In this document: positions 54,994 through 64,000 of the stretch, piece by piece | Position numbering within the stretch: the first letter of the stretch is position 1 | Layout of the letters: each line of letters opens with the position of its first letter | Assembly: GCF_002154695.1 (NCBI RefSeq) | Contig: NZ_MTAV01000019.1 | Span: forward strand, 1 to 64,000 | DNA: 64,000 nt | DNA from: Nostoc sp. T09 | Lineage (GTDB): Bacteria; Cyanobacteriota; Cyanobacteriia; Cyanobacteriales; Nostocaceae | Direction: 5' to 3' | Notes under the pieces: generated by a model | What the model was told of the DNA's origin: nothing | The model's input: the letters and a program-made list of their open reading frames with translations, nothing else | Databases searched by the model: none | Position numbers and translations under genes: made by a program

Positions 54994-56556
54994 TTAGGAA
55001 TCGGAACTCTGTTTATCTTCAAAACGTTTAACTATGCGAGAAAGTTCCGCCTTTTCATCGATACTAACGCGGGTAGGAGCACCACTAACAATTCTTTCAT
55101 AATTCCGGAAAGAATCTTTAATTTCTGGACCATCGGGGGTAATATTGTACTCGCGGATACCTTTATCGTGCCAAGATCCCCGCATTTTGAATACATTAAT
55201 TGCCCGCGACATTTCTCCACGAATTTCTACATACTGCAACATCAATATTGTGTCAGTAATCGTGGAAATATGGGAGTCAGTAATCGAATGTGACCCCATA
55301 AATTGGTCAGTTGTGTTGGTAAAAAACCCTGTAATTTCTTCTTGCTTAGCGTAACCCGTAACACCAATTACAAACTGTCGAAATGCATTATTGCTTACTC
55401 CTCTAGCTAGCGCGGAAAGGGAGTCGATCGCAATCCGAGCTGGCTTAAAGACAGCAATTTCTGACTTAATAATTTGCAAGTGGTCTTCCAATCCAGTCGA
55501 TTCAGGATAAGTACAGATGATTTTGAGTAAACCTTGTCTTTCTAGCTCCTCAAAATCAATTCCCCAAGAGGAAGCATTACGGGATAGTTGAGCGCGTGAT
55601 TCTTCATAGGCAAATAATATTGCCTGTTCGCCATTCAAGCAAGCCTCTTGAATAAACTTGCTGACCAACAAGGTTTTACCAGTACCCGTAGCTCCTGTAG
55701 CCAAAATAATCGAATCTTTAAAGAAACCACCACCGCACATCTCATCAAGGGTTTTTACACCAGAAGACACCCTGACATTAGAAGACCGTTGAGTCAACCG
55801 CATTGCTCCTAATGGGAAAATATTGACTCCTTCGTTGGTAATTGTAAAAGGATATTCGCCTTTCATATGAGTTGTGCCGCGCAATTTGAGAATCTCAATT
55901 GTGCGGCGACGGCGTTCTCCTTCTAAAACGTTGCGCACTATTACCACATTATCGGAAACAAATTCTTCCACGCCAAAAGACGCAACAGGTCCATATTCTT
56001 CGCTACGTTCGGTTGTAATTATAGTGGTGACACTCAGCTGTTTAAGACGTGCTACAAGGCGAAAAATTTCCCGCCGCACTACTCCCATAGCTTCATACTG
56101 CTGAAATACCGCTGTGATCGAGTCAATTGAGACTCGTTTGGCTTTGTATTTGCGAATGGCATACTGCAAGCGTTCAATCAATGCTGAAAGGTCAAAGTTA
56201 CCCACGATATCTTGACCTTCTGGATCTGGTGAAGCATCGAGAATAAACAATTTGCCTTCGTTAATTAAGCGTTGCAAGTTCCAGCCAAAAATATTGGCAT
56301 TTTTAATAATATCGCTTGGTGATTCTTCAAAGGTAACAAATACCCCTGCTTCATCAAAGTAAGTGATACCGTTATAGAGAAACTGTAGAGATAATAAAGT
56401 TTTGCCTGTTCCTGAGGTTCCGCTGACTAGGGTAGTTCTTCCAATTGGTAAACCGCCATGACTGATATCGTCAAAACCCTCGATCATTGTGCGGATTTTT
56501 TCTACACCCCCAATTAACGGTGTTTTGCTTTGCTCTGGTTGCTCTTTTTCAATCAT
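54994..56556 (-). CDS. kaiC: Circadian clock ATPase/kinase KaiC
   Basis: Central clock protein that hydrolyses ATP and phosphorylates itself in a daily cycle as a hexamer. 520 residues with two RecA-like halves: CI with P-loop SGTSGTGKTLLS and the catalytic Glu pair in VFVTFEESP; CII with P-loop TGATGTGKTLLV and FAYEESR. The phosphorylation sites are intact in SITDSHISTITDT (Ser-Thr, with the neighbouring Thr). The C-terminal A-loop/tail DEKAELSRIVKRFEDKQ is present for KaiA binding. It is third in the kaiABC operon, 83 bp after kaiB. Confidence 0.98.
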   Translation of the reverse strand: MIEKEQPEQSKTPLIGGVEKIRTMIEGFDDISHGGLPIGRTTLVSGTSGTGKTLLSLQFLYNGITYFDEAGVFVTFEESPSDIIKNANIFGWNLQRLINEGKLFILDASPDPEGQDIVGNFDLSALIERLQYAIRKYKAKRVSIDSITAVFQQYEAMGVVRREIFRLVARLKQLSVTTIITTERSEEYGPVASFGVEEFVSDNVVIVRNVLEGERRRRTIEILKLRGTTHMKGEYPFTITNEGVNIFPLGAMRLTQRSSNVRVSSGVKTLDEMCGGGFFKDSIILATGATGTGKTLLVSKFIQEACLNGEQAILFAYEESRAQLSRNASSWGIDFEELERQGLLKIICTYPESTGLEDHLQIIKSEIAVFKPARIAIDSLSALARGVSNNAFRQFVIGVTGYAKQEEITGFFTNTTDQFMGSHSITDSHISTITDTILMLQYVEIRGEMSRAINVFKMRGSWHDKGIREYNITPDGPEIKDSFRNYERIVSGAPTRVSIDEKAELSRIVKRFEDKQSSDS

Positions 56557-56639
56557 TGCTTGCTAAAAAAGGGGTATTAAGCCCAGGTTTTCTATTACTA
56601 ATGTTTGGAGTTTGTCAATAAATTTTACGCTTAAATATT

Positions 56640-56954
56640 TTACTCTTCCCAACCTTCTTCACTCAGTTCTTCATAAAGTAAATCCAATCCAATCAACACA
56701 CGTTCTCTATCCGAAAGATCGCCAATAATCTTGCGTACTGGAGGAGGCAAAATTTTCGATAATGTCGGTGTGGCTAATATCTTATCCTCTTCTGCCAGTT
56801 GTGGGCTTTTAAGAACATCGATTACTTTTAAAGCATACACACCTTGAAACTCTTGGTCTAAAATGTCTTTTAGTGTTTTTAATGCCCGTACTGAGTTAGG
56901 CGTGTTCCCAGCTACATACAGCTTGAGAACATAGGTCTTTCTTGCTTGATTCAT
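56640..56954 (-). CDS. kaiB: Circadian clock protein KaiB
   Basis: 104-residue fold-switching protein that binds KaiC at night and sequesters KaiA. Clear family sequence: [40 protein letters not shown] and [21 protein letters not shown] start at ATG 56954, which gives the usual length; the frame extends further to 57002 but without conserved sequence. It is between kaiA and kaiC in the operon. Confidence 0.97.
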   Translation of the reverse strand: MNQARKTYVLKLYVAGNTPNSVRALKTLKDILDQEFQGVYALKVIDVLKSPQLAEEDKILATPTLSKILPPPVRKIIGDLSDRERVLIGLDLLYEELSEEGWEE

Positions 56955-57058
56955 AAAGGTACAGGCTAGACTTGAGGATATAAATATAGGATACGTTCGC
57001 ACATTGGCAGGGAATGATAGCGGCTGCTTTTGCCGACTTCAACTTCGATACATTTATT

Positions 57059-57643
57059 TTATTTATATATCGAACACCTATAAGTTTCACACAGGTGAGC
57101 CAGAATATCTATTAATGTCAGTCGATAATCGAGTAATGCTTCATCACTTCTTCCTTCTAGTCTTAGCTGTTTGGCAAATTCTTCAATTATCTCCATGTGA
57201 ATTTCTATGATTTGCGGCACAGGAATATTAGCACAAAATACTGCATTGATAAATTTATCAATTTTTTCTTTTAAGGTTTTTTCTGTGGTAAAGTAATGTA
57301 TAAGTATTTCTCGGTAATTGGATTTAATTTCTTGCAATAAAGCTTCTCGTTCTTCTCTATCCATCTGCTGAAAAAAATTCTGGTGTTTTTGCTTATAGGA
57401 TGCGAATACATAGCAATATTTTTCAGTGGAGATTTCATTGAGGTTGGAAAGAACCCACTTCATTAAATAATTGATACTATTAACATCGATTGTCTTACAA
57501 GGTAAGATTAAAAGCTCGCTAATGCTAGTGCCGTGAACCAAGTTATTTATCCACCAGGTAAATTTTTGTTTAATGGCTAAGGCAGGTCGATTATATAAAT
57601 TTTTTTTAAGAATTGGTTGAAAAATTAATATTGGTAATAACAT
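57059..57643 (-). CDS. kaiA: Circadian clock protein KaiA, shortened form
   Basis: KaiA stimulates KaiC autophosphorylation. The C-terminal KaiC-binding domain is clear in the last 100 residues: YREILIHYFTTEKTLKEKID, FINAVFCANIPVPQIIEIHM and LDYRLTLIDILAHLCETYR. The full-length enzyme of unicellular species is about 284 residues with an N-terminal pseudo-receiver; many heterocystous species keep about 100. This copy is 194 residues, so it has about 90 extra residues (ILPCKTIDVNSINYLMKW, KYCYVFASYKQKHQNFFQQM) that could be a linker or a pseudo-receiver remnant. ATG 57643 used; AAGGAG lies 15 bases upstream, so the start is uncertain. First gene of the kaiABC operon. Confidence 0.88.
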   Translation of the reverse strand: MLLPILIFQPILKKNLYNRPALAIKQKFTWWINNLVHGTSISELLILPCKTIDVNSINYLMKWVLSNLNEISTEKYCYVFASYKQKHQNFFQQMDREEREALLQEIKSNYREILIHYFTTEKTLKEKIDKFINAVFCANIPVPQIIEIHMEIIEEFAKQLRLEGRSDEALLDYRLTLIDILAHLCETYRCSIYK

Positions 57644-58186
57644 TTTTGGTTTATAGATCTCCTTGATCGTTTTGACCAAGTTTAGCGAGCTGAGTCAATG
57701 CAGGGCACAGTTCTAGGCTCAGTTGGGTGTTTAGTTTAGCTTAAATAATCCACCCCAAGAGGATGCTTTTTGCCAGTTAAAGTACTGACTTAACACTCAA
57801 AAAGCTGATGTAGATAGTAAGCCATAAAACTTAATGAGTTTTTGTTGAGGAGTTTGTCGTAGAGGGCGCTGTAGTTAGTTGATGATTATCATATGTATAT
57901 CTATCTAAATACAGATTTTTTTATTTCGCTCCTTGATAAGATACTTAAACGAACTTAAAGGATTGTCGCATTCTAAATCATTATAATTCCTCAAGGTTCT
58001 AAAGCGAATTTTTAGAGCCATAATTGTTCTAGCTATTGCTATCGAGGAGGATTTTCAACACCAGTCAGGACACTGGTAAAAAATTGTAGTCAGGAGTTCA
58101 ATGCAGCAAAGGGAAATACAGCCACTCTGAAAATAAGTAGACGCAACCAAGCGTTAATCAAGCACAAGCCCGTTGTTTGAAGAGCA
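57644..58186. other. Divergent promoter region of kaiABC and the histidine kinase
   Basis: About 540 bp. AT-rich, with tandem SD-like tracts (gaggaggattttc near 58043; caggagttc near 58091). A nine-codon frame ATGCAGCAAAGGGAAATACA and on (58101-58130) follows the second and may be a leader peptide of the kinase. No RNA gene or HIP1-type regulatory repeat recognised. Confidence 0.5.
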
Positions 58187-61100
58187 TTGAAATTGGATCG
58201 AGATTTTTTTAAAAGAGTCTTCTTAAAGGATATTGCTTCAGGCATGAGCGCCATCGGAAGCAACCGTGATGCTGAGTCCAGAGGCTACCAGAGGAAGAAT
58301 GACCCCCGAAGCTTTATGTCAATGCTACAGTACCCGCTTTATGACTTTCTAGCAACCGTACCCATCTGCGTAGAAACAAGTACTCTGGCAATAGTGCTGG
58401 AGATTTTTGAGCAAGAGCAGTGCGATCGCGTGGTGATAGTAAATCAGCAGCAATGCCCAGTTGGGTTGCTGCACTCTGCCAGATTAACGCAAAAATTGTT
58501 GGCAGCAGTTGGTGGCGATCGCTTCCATTTACAGCAACCATTGTCAATTTTTGATTCAGCGCTAATTGAGCCAATACAAACCATCCCAGCTGCTGAGCGT
58601 GTGGAGCAATTTGGCTTATTTTTGCGCTATCAACAAACTCAAATCAACAATAACAATTTAGACTGGGCGCTCATTGACCCAGACGGCAAATTTTTGGGTT
58701 TGCTAGATAGCTCAAGGTTGTTGAGATTAATAGCTCAAGAAAGAGTGGCAATTGATGTCATGTCTGTTGGGAATTCTCAGGAGTACGCAGAGGACGAAAG
58801 CAGAACAGATGTGGCGATAGCAACTTACTCACAGGCACAGATACCAAATCAGCGCCAAGCCTTCTATAAGCCACTTGTTCAATTGTTAGAACGGCTGCCC
58901 TGGCCTTTGATGTTGCAAACTGCTAGTGGCGAGGTGGTAGCACAAAATCCAGCTTGGTGGCAGCAATTGGGAGTATTGAAAGATCCAGAAGGAGTCAGAC
59001 AACAGGTAGAGAGGATACTTGCCTCAACCCTGGATAAACAGTCAGAATATGCCACAAAAAAATCCCTGAAAACTCAGACCCATGTTACAGGGAATGGGCA
59101 CAGCGCCCAAGAGCAACCCACACAACTTAAACTGCATCCTGAAGAGAATACCTTATCAATACAGCAAAAGGGTTTACCTGGTCGGTTGCCATCTACTGTG
59201 CTACCTACACACAACCTGCATGAGCAGCATACCACAGCTACCACATCCAGCCAGTGTTTTTGGGATAACCAGGTAGGTACTTGCACCTGCATTGTTGAAG
59301 TGCAAAATGGTCAAGAGCGAGTTTGGCAGTTTGCAAAAATTCCTTTAGATAGTACTGAGTTGAAAGTCCTGAATGCTGAGTCAGAAATGACGCTTGCTAC
59401 TCAAGAATCAGGACTTGGTACTCATGAGCTATGGCTGGTGTTAGCTACTGATGTGACTGAGCAACAACAGCTTTGTAAAGAACTGGCAGCTAAAAACGCC
59501 GATCTCATTCAATTGAACCGATTAAAAGATGAGTTTTTAGCTTGCATTAGTCATGAGTTAAAAACCCCTCTGACTGCTGTATTAGGGTTATCGCGGTTGC
59601 TTGTCGATCGGCAGTTAGGAGAATTAAACGAGCGTCAAGCCCGTTATGCTGGCTTGATTCATCAAAGTGGACGCCACTTGATGAGTGTAGTCAACGACAT
59701 CTTGGATTTAACCCGCATGGAAACAGGGCAGATGGATCTGACCCTAGCCCCAGTAAATATTCGTGCGGTGTGCGATCGCGCTTTATCAGAAGCAAAAGCG
59801 ATTCACACACAAACCAGTAAAACTAAAGCTTCCAGCCCATCTCAAGTAGAACGCTCCAACGATCATCGATTCACTATCGTCATTGAACCTGGCTTAGAGC
59901 AGATGGTGGCGGATGAATTACGACTACGGCAAATGCTGGTACACCTGCTTTCTAATGCCTTTAAGTTTACTGAACTCTCTGGAGAAATTGGGTTACGGGT
60001 GAGCCATTGGGAAGGGTGGATTGCTTTTACAGTTTGGGATACAGGTATTGGCATTCCCGAACACCAGCAACATTTAATCTTTCAAAAATTTCAACAACTA
60101 GAAAATCCCCTAACGCGACAATTTGAAGGAACCGGTTTAGGGCTAGTCTTAACTAGGGCCCTAGCACGTCTTCACGGTGGTGATGTCAGCTTCTTGTCTC
60201 GTGAAGGCAAAGGCAGCCAATTTACGCTGCTTTTACCGCCTAGTCCTCCCAAAACAGGCTTTACTGAGCAAGAGGAGGAAAATATAGAAGATACACAAAC
60301 ACTCAACACCAGTACAAGGGGATTGGCTTCATCACCACGTCAGCGAGTTAACACATCTGCACAGCATCAGCCTACGTCATCGCAAAGGTTGGTATTGGTA
60401 GTTGAGGCAGTAGCTCGATATATTGAAGACTTGACCGAACAGCTCAAAGGTTTAGGTTATCGCGTAGTGATTGCGCGCTCAGGAACAGAAGCAGTAGAAA
60501 AAGCCCGACGTCTACAACCAAAAGCTGTATTCTTGAATCCCTTACTACCTCTATTATCAGGTTGGGATGTACTGACCTTAGTTAAATCCGATCCTATGAC
60601 TCGCCACATTCCCCTGATTGTGACAGCGACGGGGGCCGAAAAGGAGCAGGCATTTGCCAATCGAGCTGATGGTTTCTTGAGTCTGCCTGTACAGTCTCAA
60701 GCATTAGCACCACTATTAGAAAGTCTATGTGCTACACCAACAATTCAGCAATCAGGATTAGACAGTAATAAAATTGTCGTCAGCAGAACCCCACTGCGAA
60801 TTCTGAGATTGGTCAATCCTGAGTTGGAATCAGTTAATCCCCATTATTCATTGCGAGAACACCGAGTTATAGAAGTAGATGACCTCGATCAGGCAGAACT
60901 TTTGACTCGAGTTTGGCAGTTCGATGTAGTTTTGCTCGATGTAGAAAGCCCCGCCGCACAAACTTACCTGCAACATCTCAGTCAGCACCCTCGGTTAGCA
61001 GCGTTACCACTAGTAACTTGCGATGTAGTAACTACCCTAGCAGCTTCCCAGATACCTGGGCTATCTGTATTTCCTTGTTTACAACCATTGGGTAAAGATC

Positions 61101-61720
61101 ATACTAGCAGTACCAGCAAAACTGATGCTTTATTGTCAGTCCTACAAATTGCATCTGGTATATGTTGCCCACCAAATATTTTAGTGGTGGATGTAACAAT
61201 GCTACGTGATTTGCCACAAGTAAGACGCAGGCAGATTAAAGGTTATCGCTCAGAAAAAAACTCATCCCTTAGTAGTGAAACTGCTGAACGGGGTTCTGAG
61301 TGGTTCCAAGCTTTAATTCAATACTTGCAAACAGCTGGTTTGAAAGCCGCAATGGGAAGTTGTTGGACAGAAGTCTTACAACAAATTCGCCACCAAAGCG
61401 TTGACTTGCTGCTAATTTGCTTAGGGGAATCTTCTATTCATAAAGAAATGCTCAAAGCATTGAAAGCATTGGCAGATTTACCTTTCAATTTGCCACCAAT
61501 TTTAGTACTCGATCAGCGATTAAATCGTTCTCAAGCGATCGCGCAGTCTAAAATCTCCCAACCAGAAATCGAAAAACAGAAAAAGCATGGCTCGCAAACT
61601 ATAGAAACTATAGTGCATGAGATTTCTGCTCAAATTTTACCTCGCTCGATCTCAATGGAAGATTTATTAAATGAGGTTAATCAAGCTTTAGCCGTCAATC
61701 GTCAACAAGAAAAATTTTAA
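58187..61720 (+). CDS. Hybrid histidine kinase with degenerate receiver domains
   Basis: 1177 residues. N-terminus: a CBS-like ligand domain (about 50-190: DFLATVPICVETSTLAIVLE, CDRVVIVNQQQCPVGLL). A PAS-like sensor follows (about 230-285 and again before the kinase). The HisKA box has His456 in ISHELKTPL; the HATPase has the N-box LLSNAFKF and DTGIGIPEHQQHLIF, then GTGLGLVLT. Three C-terminal receiver-like domains lack full signatures; in the first the phospho-acceptor position is Asn784 (AVFLNPLLPLLSGWDV). Soluble sensor with no membrane helix. It is divergent from kaiABC, so it may be a clock partner (inference). Start is the TTG 58187 of the longest frame; ATG 58316 is an alternative. Confidence 0.85.
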   Translation: MKLDRDFFKRVFLKDIASGMSAIGSNRDAESRGYQRKNDPRSFMSMLQYPLYDFLATVPICVETSTLAIVLEIFEQEQCDRVVIVNQQQCPVGLLHSARLTQKLLAAVGGDRFHLQQPLSIFDSALIEPIQTIPAAERVEQFGLFLRYQQTQINNNNLDWALIDPDGKFLGLLDSSRLLRLIAQERVAIDVMSVGNSQEYAEDESRTDVAIATYSQAQIPNQRQAFYKPLVQLLERLPWPLMLQTASGEVVAQNPAWWQQLGVLKDPEGVRQQVERILASTLDKQSEYATKKSLKTQTHVTGNGHSAQEQPTQLKLHPEENTLSIQQKGLPGRLPSTVLPTHNLHEQHTTATTSSQCFWDNQVGTCTCIVEVQNGQERVWQFAKIPLDSTELKVLNAESEMTLATQESGLGTHELWLVLATDVTEQQQLCKELAAKNADLIQLNRLKDEFLACISHELKTPLTAVLGLSRLLVDRQLGELNERQARYAGLIHQSGRHLMSVVNDILDLTRMETGQMDLTLAPVNIRAVCDRALSEAKAIHTQTSKTKASSPSQVERSNDHRFTIVIEPGLEQMVADELRLRQMLVHLLSNAFKFTELSGEIGLRVSHWEGWIAFTVWDTGIGIPEHQQHLIFQKFQQLENPLTRQFEGTGLGLVLTRALARLHGGDVSFLSREGKGSQFTLLLPPSPPKTGFTEQEEENIEDTQTLNTSTRGLASSPRQRVNTSAQHQPTSSQRLVLVVEAVARYIEDLTEQLKGLGYRVVIARSGTEAVEKARRLQPKAVFLNPLLPLLSGWDVLTLVKSDPMTRHIPLIVTATGAEKEQAFANRADGFLSLPVQSQALAPLLESLCATPTIQQSGLDSNKIVVSRTPLRILRLVNPELESVNPHYSLREHRVIEVDDLDQAELLTRVWQFDVVLLDVESPAAQTYLQHLSQHPRLAALPLVTCDVVTTLAASQIPGLSVFPCLQPLGKDHTSSTSKTDALLSVLQIASGICCPPNILVVDVTMLRDLPQVRRRQIKGYRSEKNSSLSSETAERGSEWFQALIQYLQTAGLKAAMGSCWTEVLQQIRHQSVDLLLICLGESSIHKEMLKALKALADLPFNLPPILVLDQRLNRSQAIAQSKISQPEIEKQKKHGSQTIETIVHEISAQILPRSISMEDLLNEVNQALAVNRQQEKF

Positions 61721-61928
61721 TGGGGAAGAGGACATAGAGCCATATTGAAATGTGAATTACAAACTCTCAACTTTTTGCAAATCCAGATTATAGACCGCTA
61801 AATCTTGGATTTAACGGTGGTCTTAAACTCACTTATTCATCCGCCTGTTATCCCGAATTGATACTGACTTCTGAATTCTTTTTAGATAAAGACTTGATTT
61901 AGCTAAAACAAATTCTCTACTTACACTG

Positions 61929-62354
61929 CTACTGCTCAGATGTTCCCGGCTCAATTCTGGCTCCTAGCTGAAGAACCCGCCCCAGATCATCGGCGTTTCG
62001 CCATGTTTCCACGATTTTCCCGTCAGCAATCCAATGAATAAAGGTAGCTGTAAACCTCTGTTGGCGATCGCGACTGGGTATACCTAGAAAACTGTCCTGA
62101 ACACAGGTGTTAGTCGCACGCACGACAACTTTATCACCTTCAGCAATTACGTCTTCAACTGTCCATTGCTGATCCACAGGTCCAATTTGGCGAAAGAGTT
62201 CACGGACTCCATCATGTCCTAGAGGAAGCTGTGGCGGACCACCGTGCATTTTCCAAGTCGGGGCTGTCATCTCACAGATATCCTCGATTCGATGCTCACT
62301 AATGAGTTGGAGCCATCGTCGAGCTATGATCTTGTTATCCTCAATGGAAGACAT
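61929..62354 (-). CDS. SnoaL-like / NTF2-fold protein
   Basis: 141 residues. The NTF2-fold is suggested by NKIIARRWLQLISEHRIEDI, the central VEDVIAEGDKVVVRATNTCV and the last strand FTATFIHWIADGKIVETWR. Matches SnoaL-like (ester cyclase) domain proteins, which act on small hydrophobic rings or have no known substrate. ATG 62354 follows no strong ribosome-binding site. Cytosolic; neighbours do not explain its role. Confidence 0.85.
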   Translation of the reverse strand: MSSIEDNKIIARRWLQLISEHRIEDICEMTAPTWKMHGGPPQLPLGHDGVRELFRQIGPVDQQWTVEDVIAEGDKVVVRATNTCVQDSFLGIPSRDRQQRFTATFIHWIADGKIVETWRNADDLGRVLQLGARIEPGTSEQ

Positions 62355-62516
62355 CGCTACTCCTCTAGTGAGATTCTATATCCATGCAGTCCCTAATTCT
62401 TTATTAGATAGATAATGCCCAAGATTGTCAAATAAGCCAAGCATGAGATAGCCAGCTACTATTTAACTAAACATATTGCCGATCAATATCTCACTGCTTT
62501 GGTCTATAGGGTTCTT

Positions 62517-64000
62517 TTAATTAGATATTTTTTCAGAAGGAAGAGAGTAGGATATATCTAATTTTTGATTTTTTATTTTCTTCACAGGAACGCGAACTAA
62601 ATAATAAGCACCCTTGCTAGTTATGATCTGGTAATCTTCTGGCTGCAAGCCCATGCGCACAAATCTGTCCTGTTCAGCTAAAAGTAGCAAAGAGGAAGCT
62701 TTGAGTGGCTTAGTATTCTGCTTGTGAATATGGTCTAAAACTTCTTGTGAAGATGGGATGTAGGTAACGTGCTTATGGCTGTAAAAGACCACACTCGGTT
62801 TTTTGAAGCCTAGCATGACTAATTCTTCATTTGGTTGCTGTACTTGCACTATCGTCGCCGACAATTCCCGTAAAGGTAGCTGACGCTGCTGATCCATCAC
62901 CAATAAAGCAGGCATCAAAACTATAATAAAAAATGCCATAAATCCCAGCAAGTTCGCACTGATAATCCACGGCCAACGGCGAGTTATGATGAAAGCCGCA
63001 ATGATGATGGCACAAAGGAGCCAAATCATACCTCCCATAATTGGCAAACCCAACTGTTGAATTAGTTGATATAAGTTAGGTGCAGCGGGATCATAGCCGA
63101 CTAACTTGGATAATTGAAATAGTCCTACTGCAACTGCTGATAAAAATACTACATTCACCCAGGCACTCCAGAGAAAGGATGCGGAGGCTGGGGAACGTGT
63201 CTGTGTATCTGGTGGAATCAGGTCACTCCATAATAGAGCCACCAAAATAGCTGCTGCTGGCATTAATGGCAATACATAGCTGGGGAGTTTGGTGACAGCA
63301 ATCGAGAAAAAGCCAAAAACACCAAGAAACCAGATGCAGGCAAATAAACCTAATTGTTGAGAACGTTCTTGAGAACGCCAGTGTGATCGCTGCCAAAACT
63401 TCAGTCTGATCATCGCCGCAGGTAAGTAGACTGAGTATGGTGCAAACCCTAAAAGCACTACCAGAAAGTAAAAATACCAAGGTGCTGAGTGACCATTAAC
63501 TACTTCTGTGAAGCGTTCTAAGTTGTGATAACCAAAAAAAGAATTAATAAAAGTCCAGCCATTGCGCCAAATTACTAATGCATACCAGGGGACTGATAAA
63601 ACTAAAATAATTAGCATCCCCATCAAAACATTCATTTCTCGCCATACTTGTCGCAGGTTTCCCAGGTATAGGACAAATGCACCAATAATGATCCCAGGCA
63701 GGACGATCCCTACAGGTCCTTTTGTGAGAATTGCACCCGCAATTAGTACATAACAAGCTAAATACCATTTATTAGGTAATTTTGAATTTGCAATTGGGAA
63801 TTTGGCATTCTCAGCGTACCCTAGAAAAAAGCATAGCAAGGCTGATGCTATGCACCCAGTCAGCAGCATATCGGAGACACCAATTCTTCCCCAAGCAATC
63901 ATTTCTGGGGTTAGTGCCATGATAGTTGCTGCTAGACCAGCTGTTAAGTAACGGCGCACAGGGCGTGAAACTTGTTCTATCTCATCCTGTCTGGATAAAG
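62517..64000 (-). CDS. GT39-type (ArnT/PMT-like) membrane glycosyltransferase, 5' end outside the window
   Basis: At least 494 codons; the frame is open to the window edge without a stop, so the N-terminus (where the catalytic Asp-Glu of this family lies) is missing. The seen part has about nine membrane helices, including MALTPEMIAWGRIGVSDML, AGAILTKGPVGIVLPGI (a typical TKGP motif of ArnT-like enzymes) and FLVVLLGFAPYSVYLPAAM, and a C-terminal soluble segment. The family transfers sugars from polyprenyl-phosphate donors onto lipids or proteins. Fully supported as partial. The GTG 63959 is not the true start. Confidence 0.88.
   Translation of the reverse strand, partial: LSRQDEIEQVSRPVRRYLTAGLAATIMALTPEMIAWGRIGVSDMLLTGCIASALLCFFLGYAENAKFPIANSKLPNKWYLACYVLIAGAILTKGPVGIVLPGIIIGAFVLYLGNLRQVWREMNVLMGMLIILVLSVPWYALVIWRNGWTFINSFFGYHNLERFTEVVNGHSAPWYFYFLVVLLGFAPYSVYLPAAMIRLKFWQRSHWRSQERSQQLGLFACIWFLGVFGFFSIAVTKLPSYVLPLMPAAAILVALLWSDLIPPDTQTRSPASASFLWSAWVNVVFLSAVAVGLFQLSKLVGYDPAAPNLYQLIQQLGLPIMGGMIWLLCAIIIAAFIITRRWPWIISANLLGFMAFFIIVLMPALLVMDQQRQLPLRELSATIVQVQQPNEELVMLGFKKPSVVFYSHKHVTYIPSSQEVLDHIHKQNTKPLKASSLLLLAEQDRFVRMGLQPEDYQIITSKGAYYLVRVPVKKIKNQKLDISYSLPSEKISN

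Overview
The window looks like chromosome from a filamentous, heterocyst-forming type of cyanobacterium (Nostocales-like). The evidence is the very frequent HIP1 octamer GCGATCGC, a kaiABC clock operon with a shortened KaiA, an ssl1498-type light-harvesting-like gene, the photosystem II S4 protein, GUN4 and SLH domains, and the 7-bp tandem repeats and dispersed palindromes typical of this group. I see no transposase, integrase, plasmid or phage genes.

Layout. (1) 0.2-9 kb: a minus-strand aromatic-compound operon reads hppD, homogentisate dioxygenase, a haem-oxygenase-fold oxidase, an acyl-activating AMP ligase and an indoleamine 2,3-dioxygenase. A divergent Lrp/AsnC regulator and an unknown 289-residue protein face it. 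(2) 9.5-17.8 kb: a giant caspase / STAND NTPase / WD40 protein is followed by a 34-repeat CRISPR array with no cas genes. Repeat polarity and a decayed left-end repeat put the leader on the right, so the array is read from the minus strand. (3) 17.8-36 kb: mostly housekeeping and envelope genes, including dienelactone hydrolase, DUF1499, a beta-barrel plus FecR pair, NurA, a HAD protein, an O-methyltransferase, an SLH-fasciclin protein, an M14 carboxypeptidase and a phosphodiester glycosidase. (4) 36.9-46.5 kb: phosphofructokinase, the ssl1498-type gene, an EamA transporter, a second caspase protein ending in GUN4, a sugar transferase and a GH13-CBM20 amylase. (5) 46.8-52 kb: tRNA-Val(GAC) and small conserved genes. 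(6) 52.6-64 kb: TolC, kaiC-kaiB-kaiA, a divergent hybrid histidine kinase with degenerate receivers, a SnoaL-like protein and a GT39-type glycosyltransferase cut by the window end.

How parts work together. The first operon can convert 4-hydroxyphenylpyruvate to homogentisate and then open the ring, but the usual isomerase and fumarylacetoacetase are absent nearby, and a tryptophan-type dioxygenase, a CoA-ligase-like enzyme and a diiron-type oxidase are added. The two caspase proteins share about 520 N-terminal residues: an active caspase domain followed by what looks like an inactivated second caspase fold. They then diverge into a STAND-WD40 or a GUN4 module, which suggests a common signalling platform with exchangeable C-termini. 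KaiABC drives the circadian clock, and the adjacent kinase is a candidate input or output partner.

Most striking observations: the caspase/pseudocaspase platform, three dispersed intergenic-type repeats carried in frame inside the STAND-WD40 gene, the unusual aromatic cluster, the intermediate-length KaiA, and a cas-less CRISPR array with a duplicated spacer. All functional statements come from reading motifs by eye; no database search was run.
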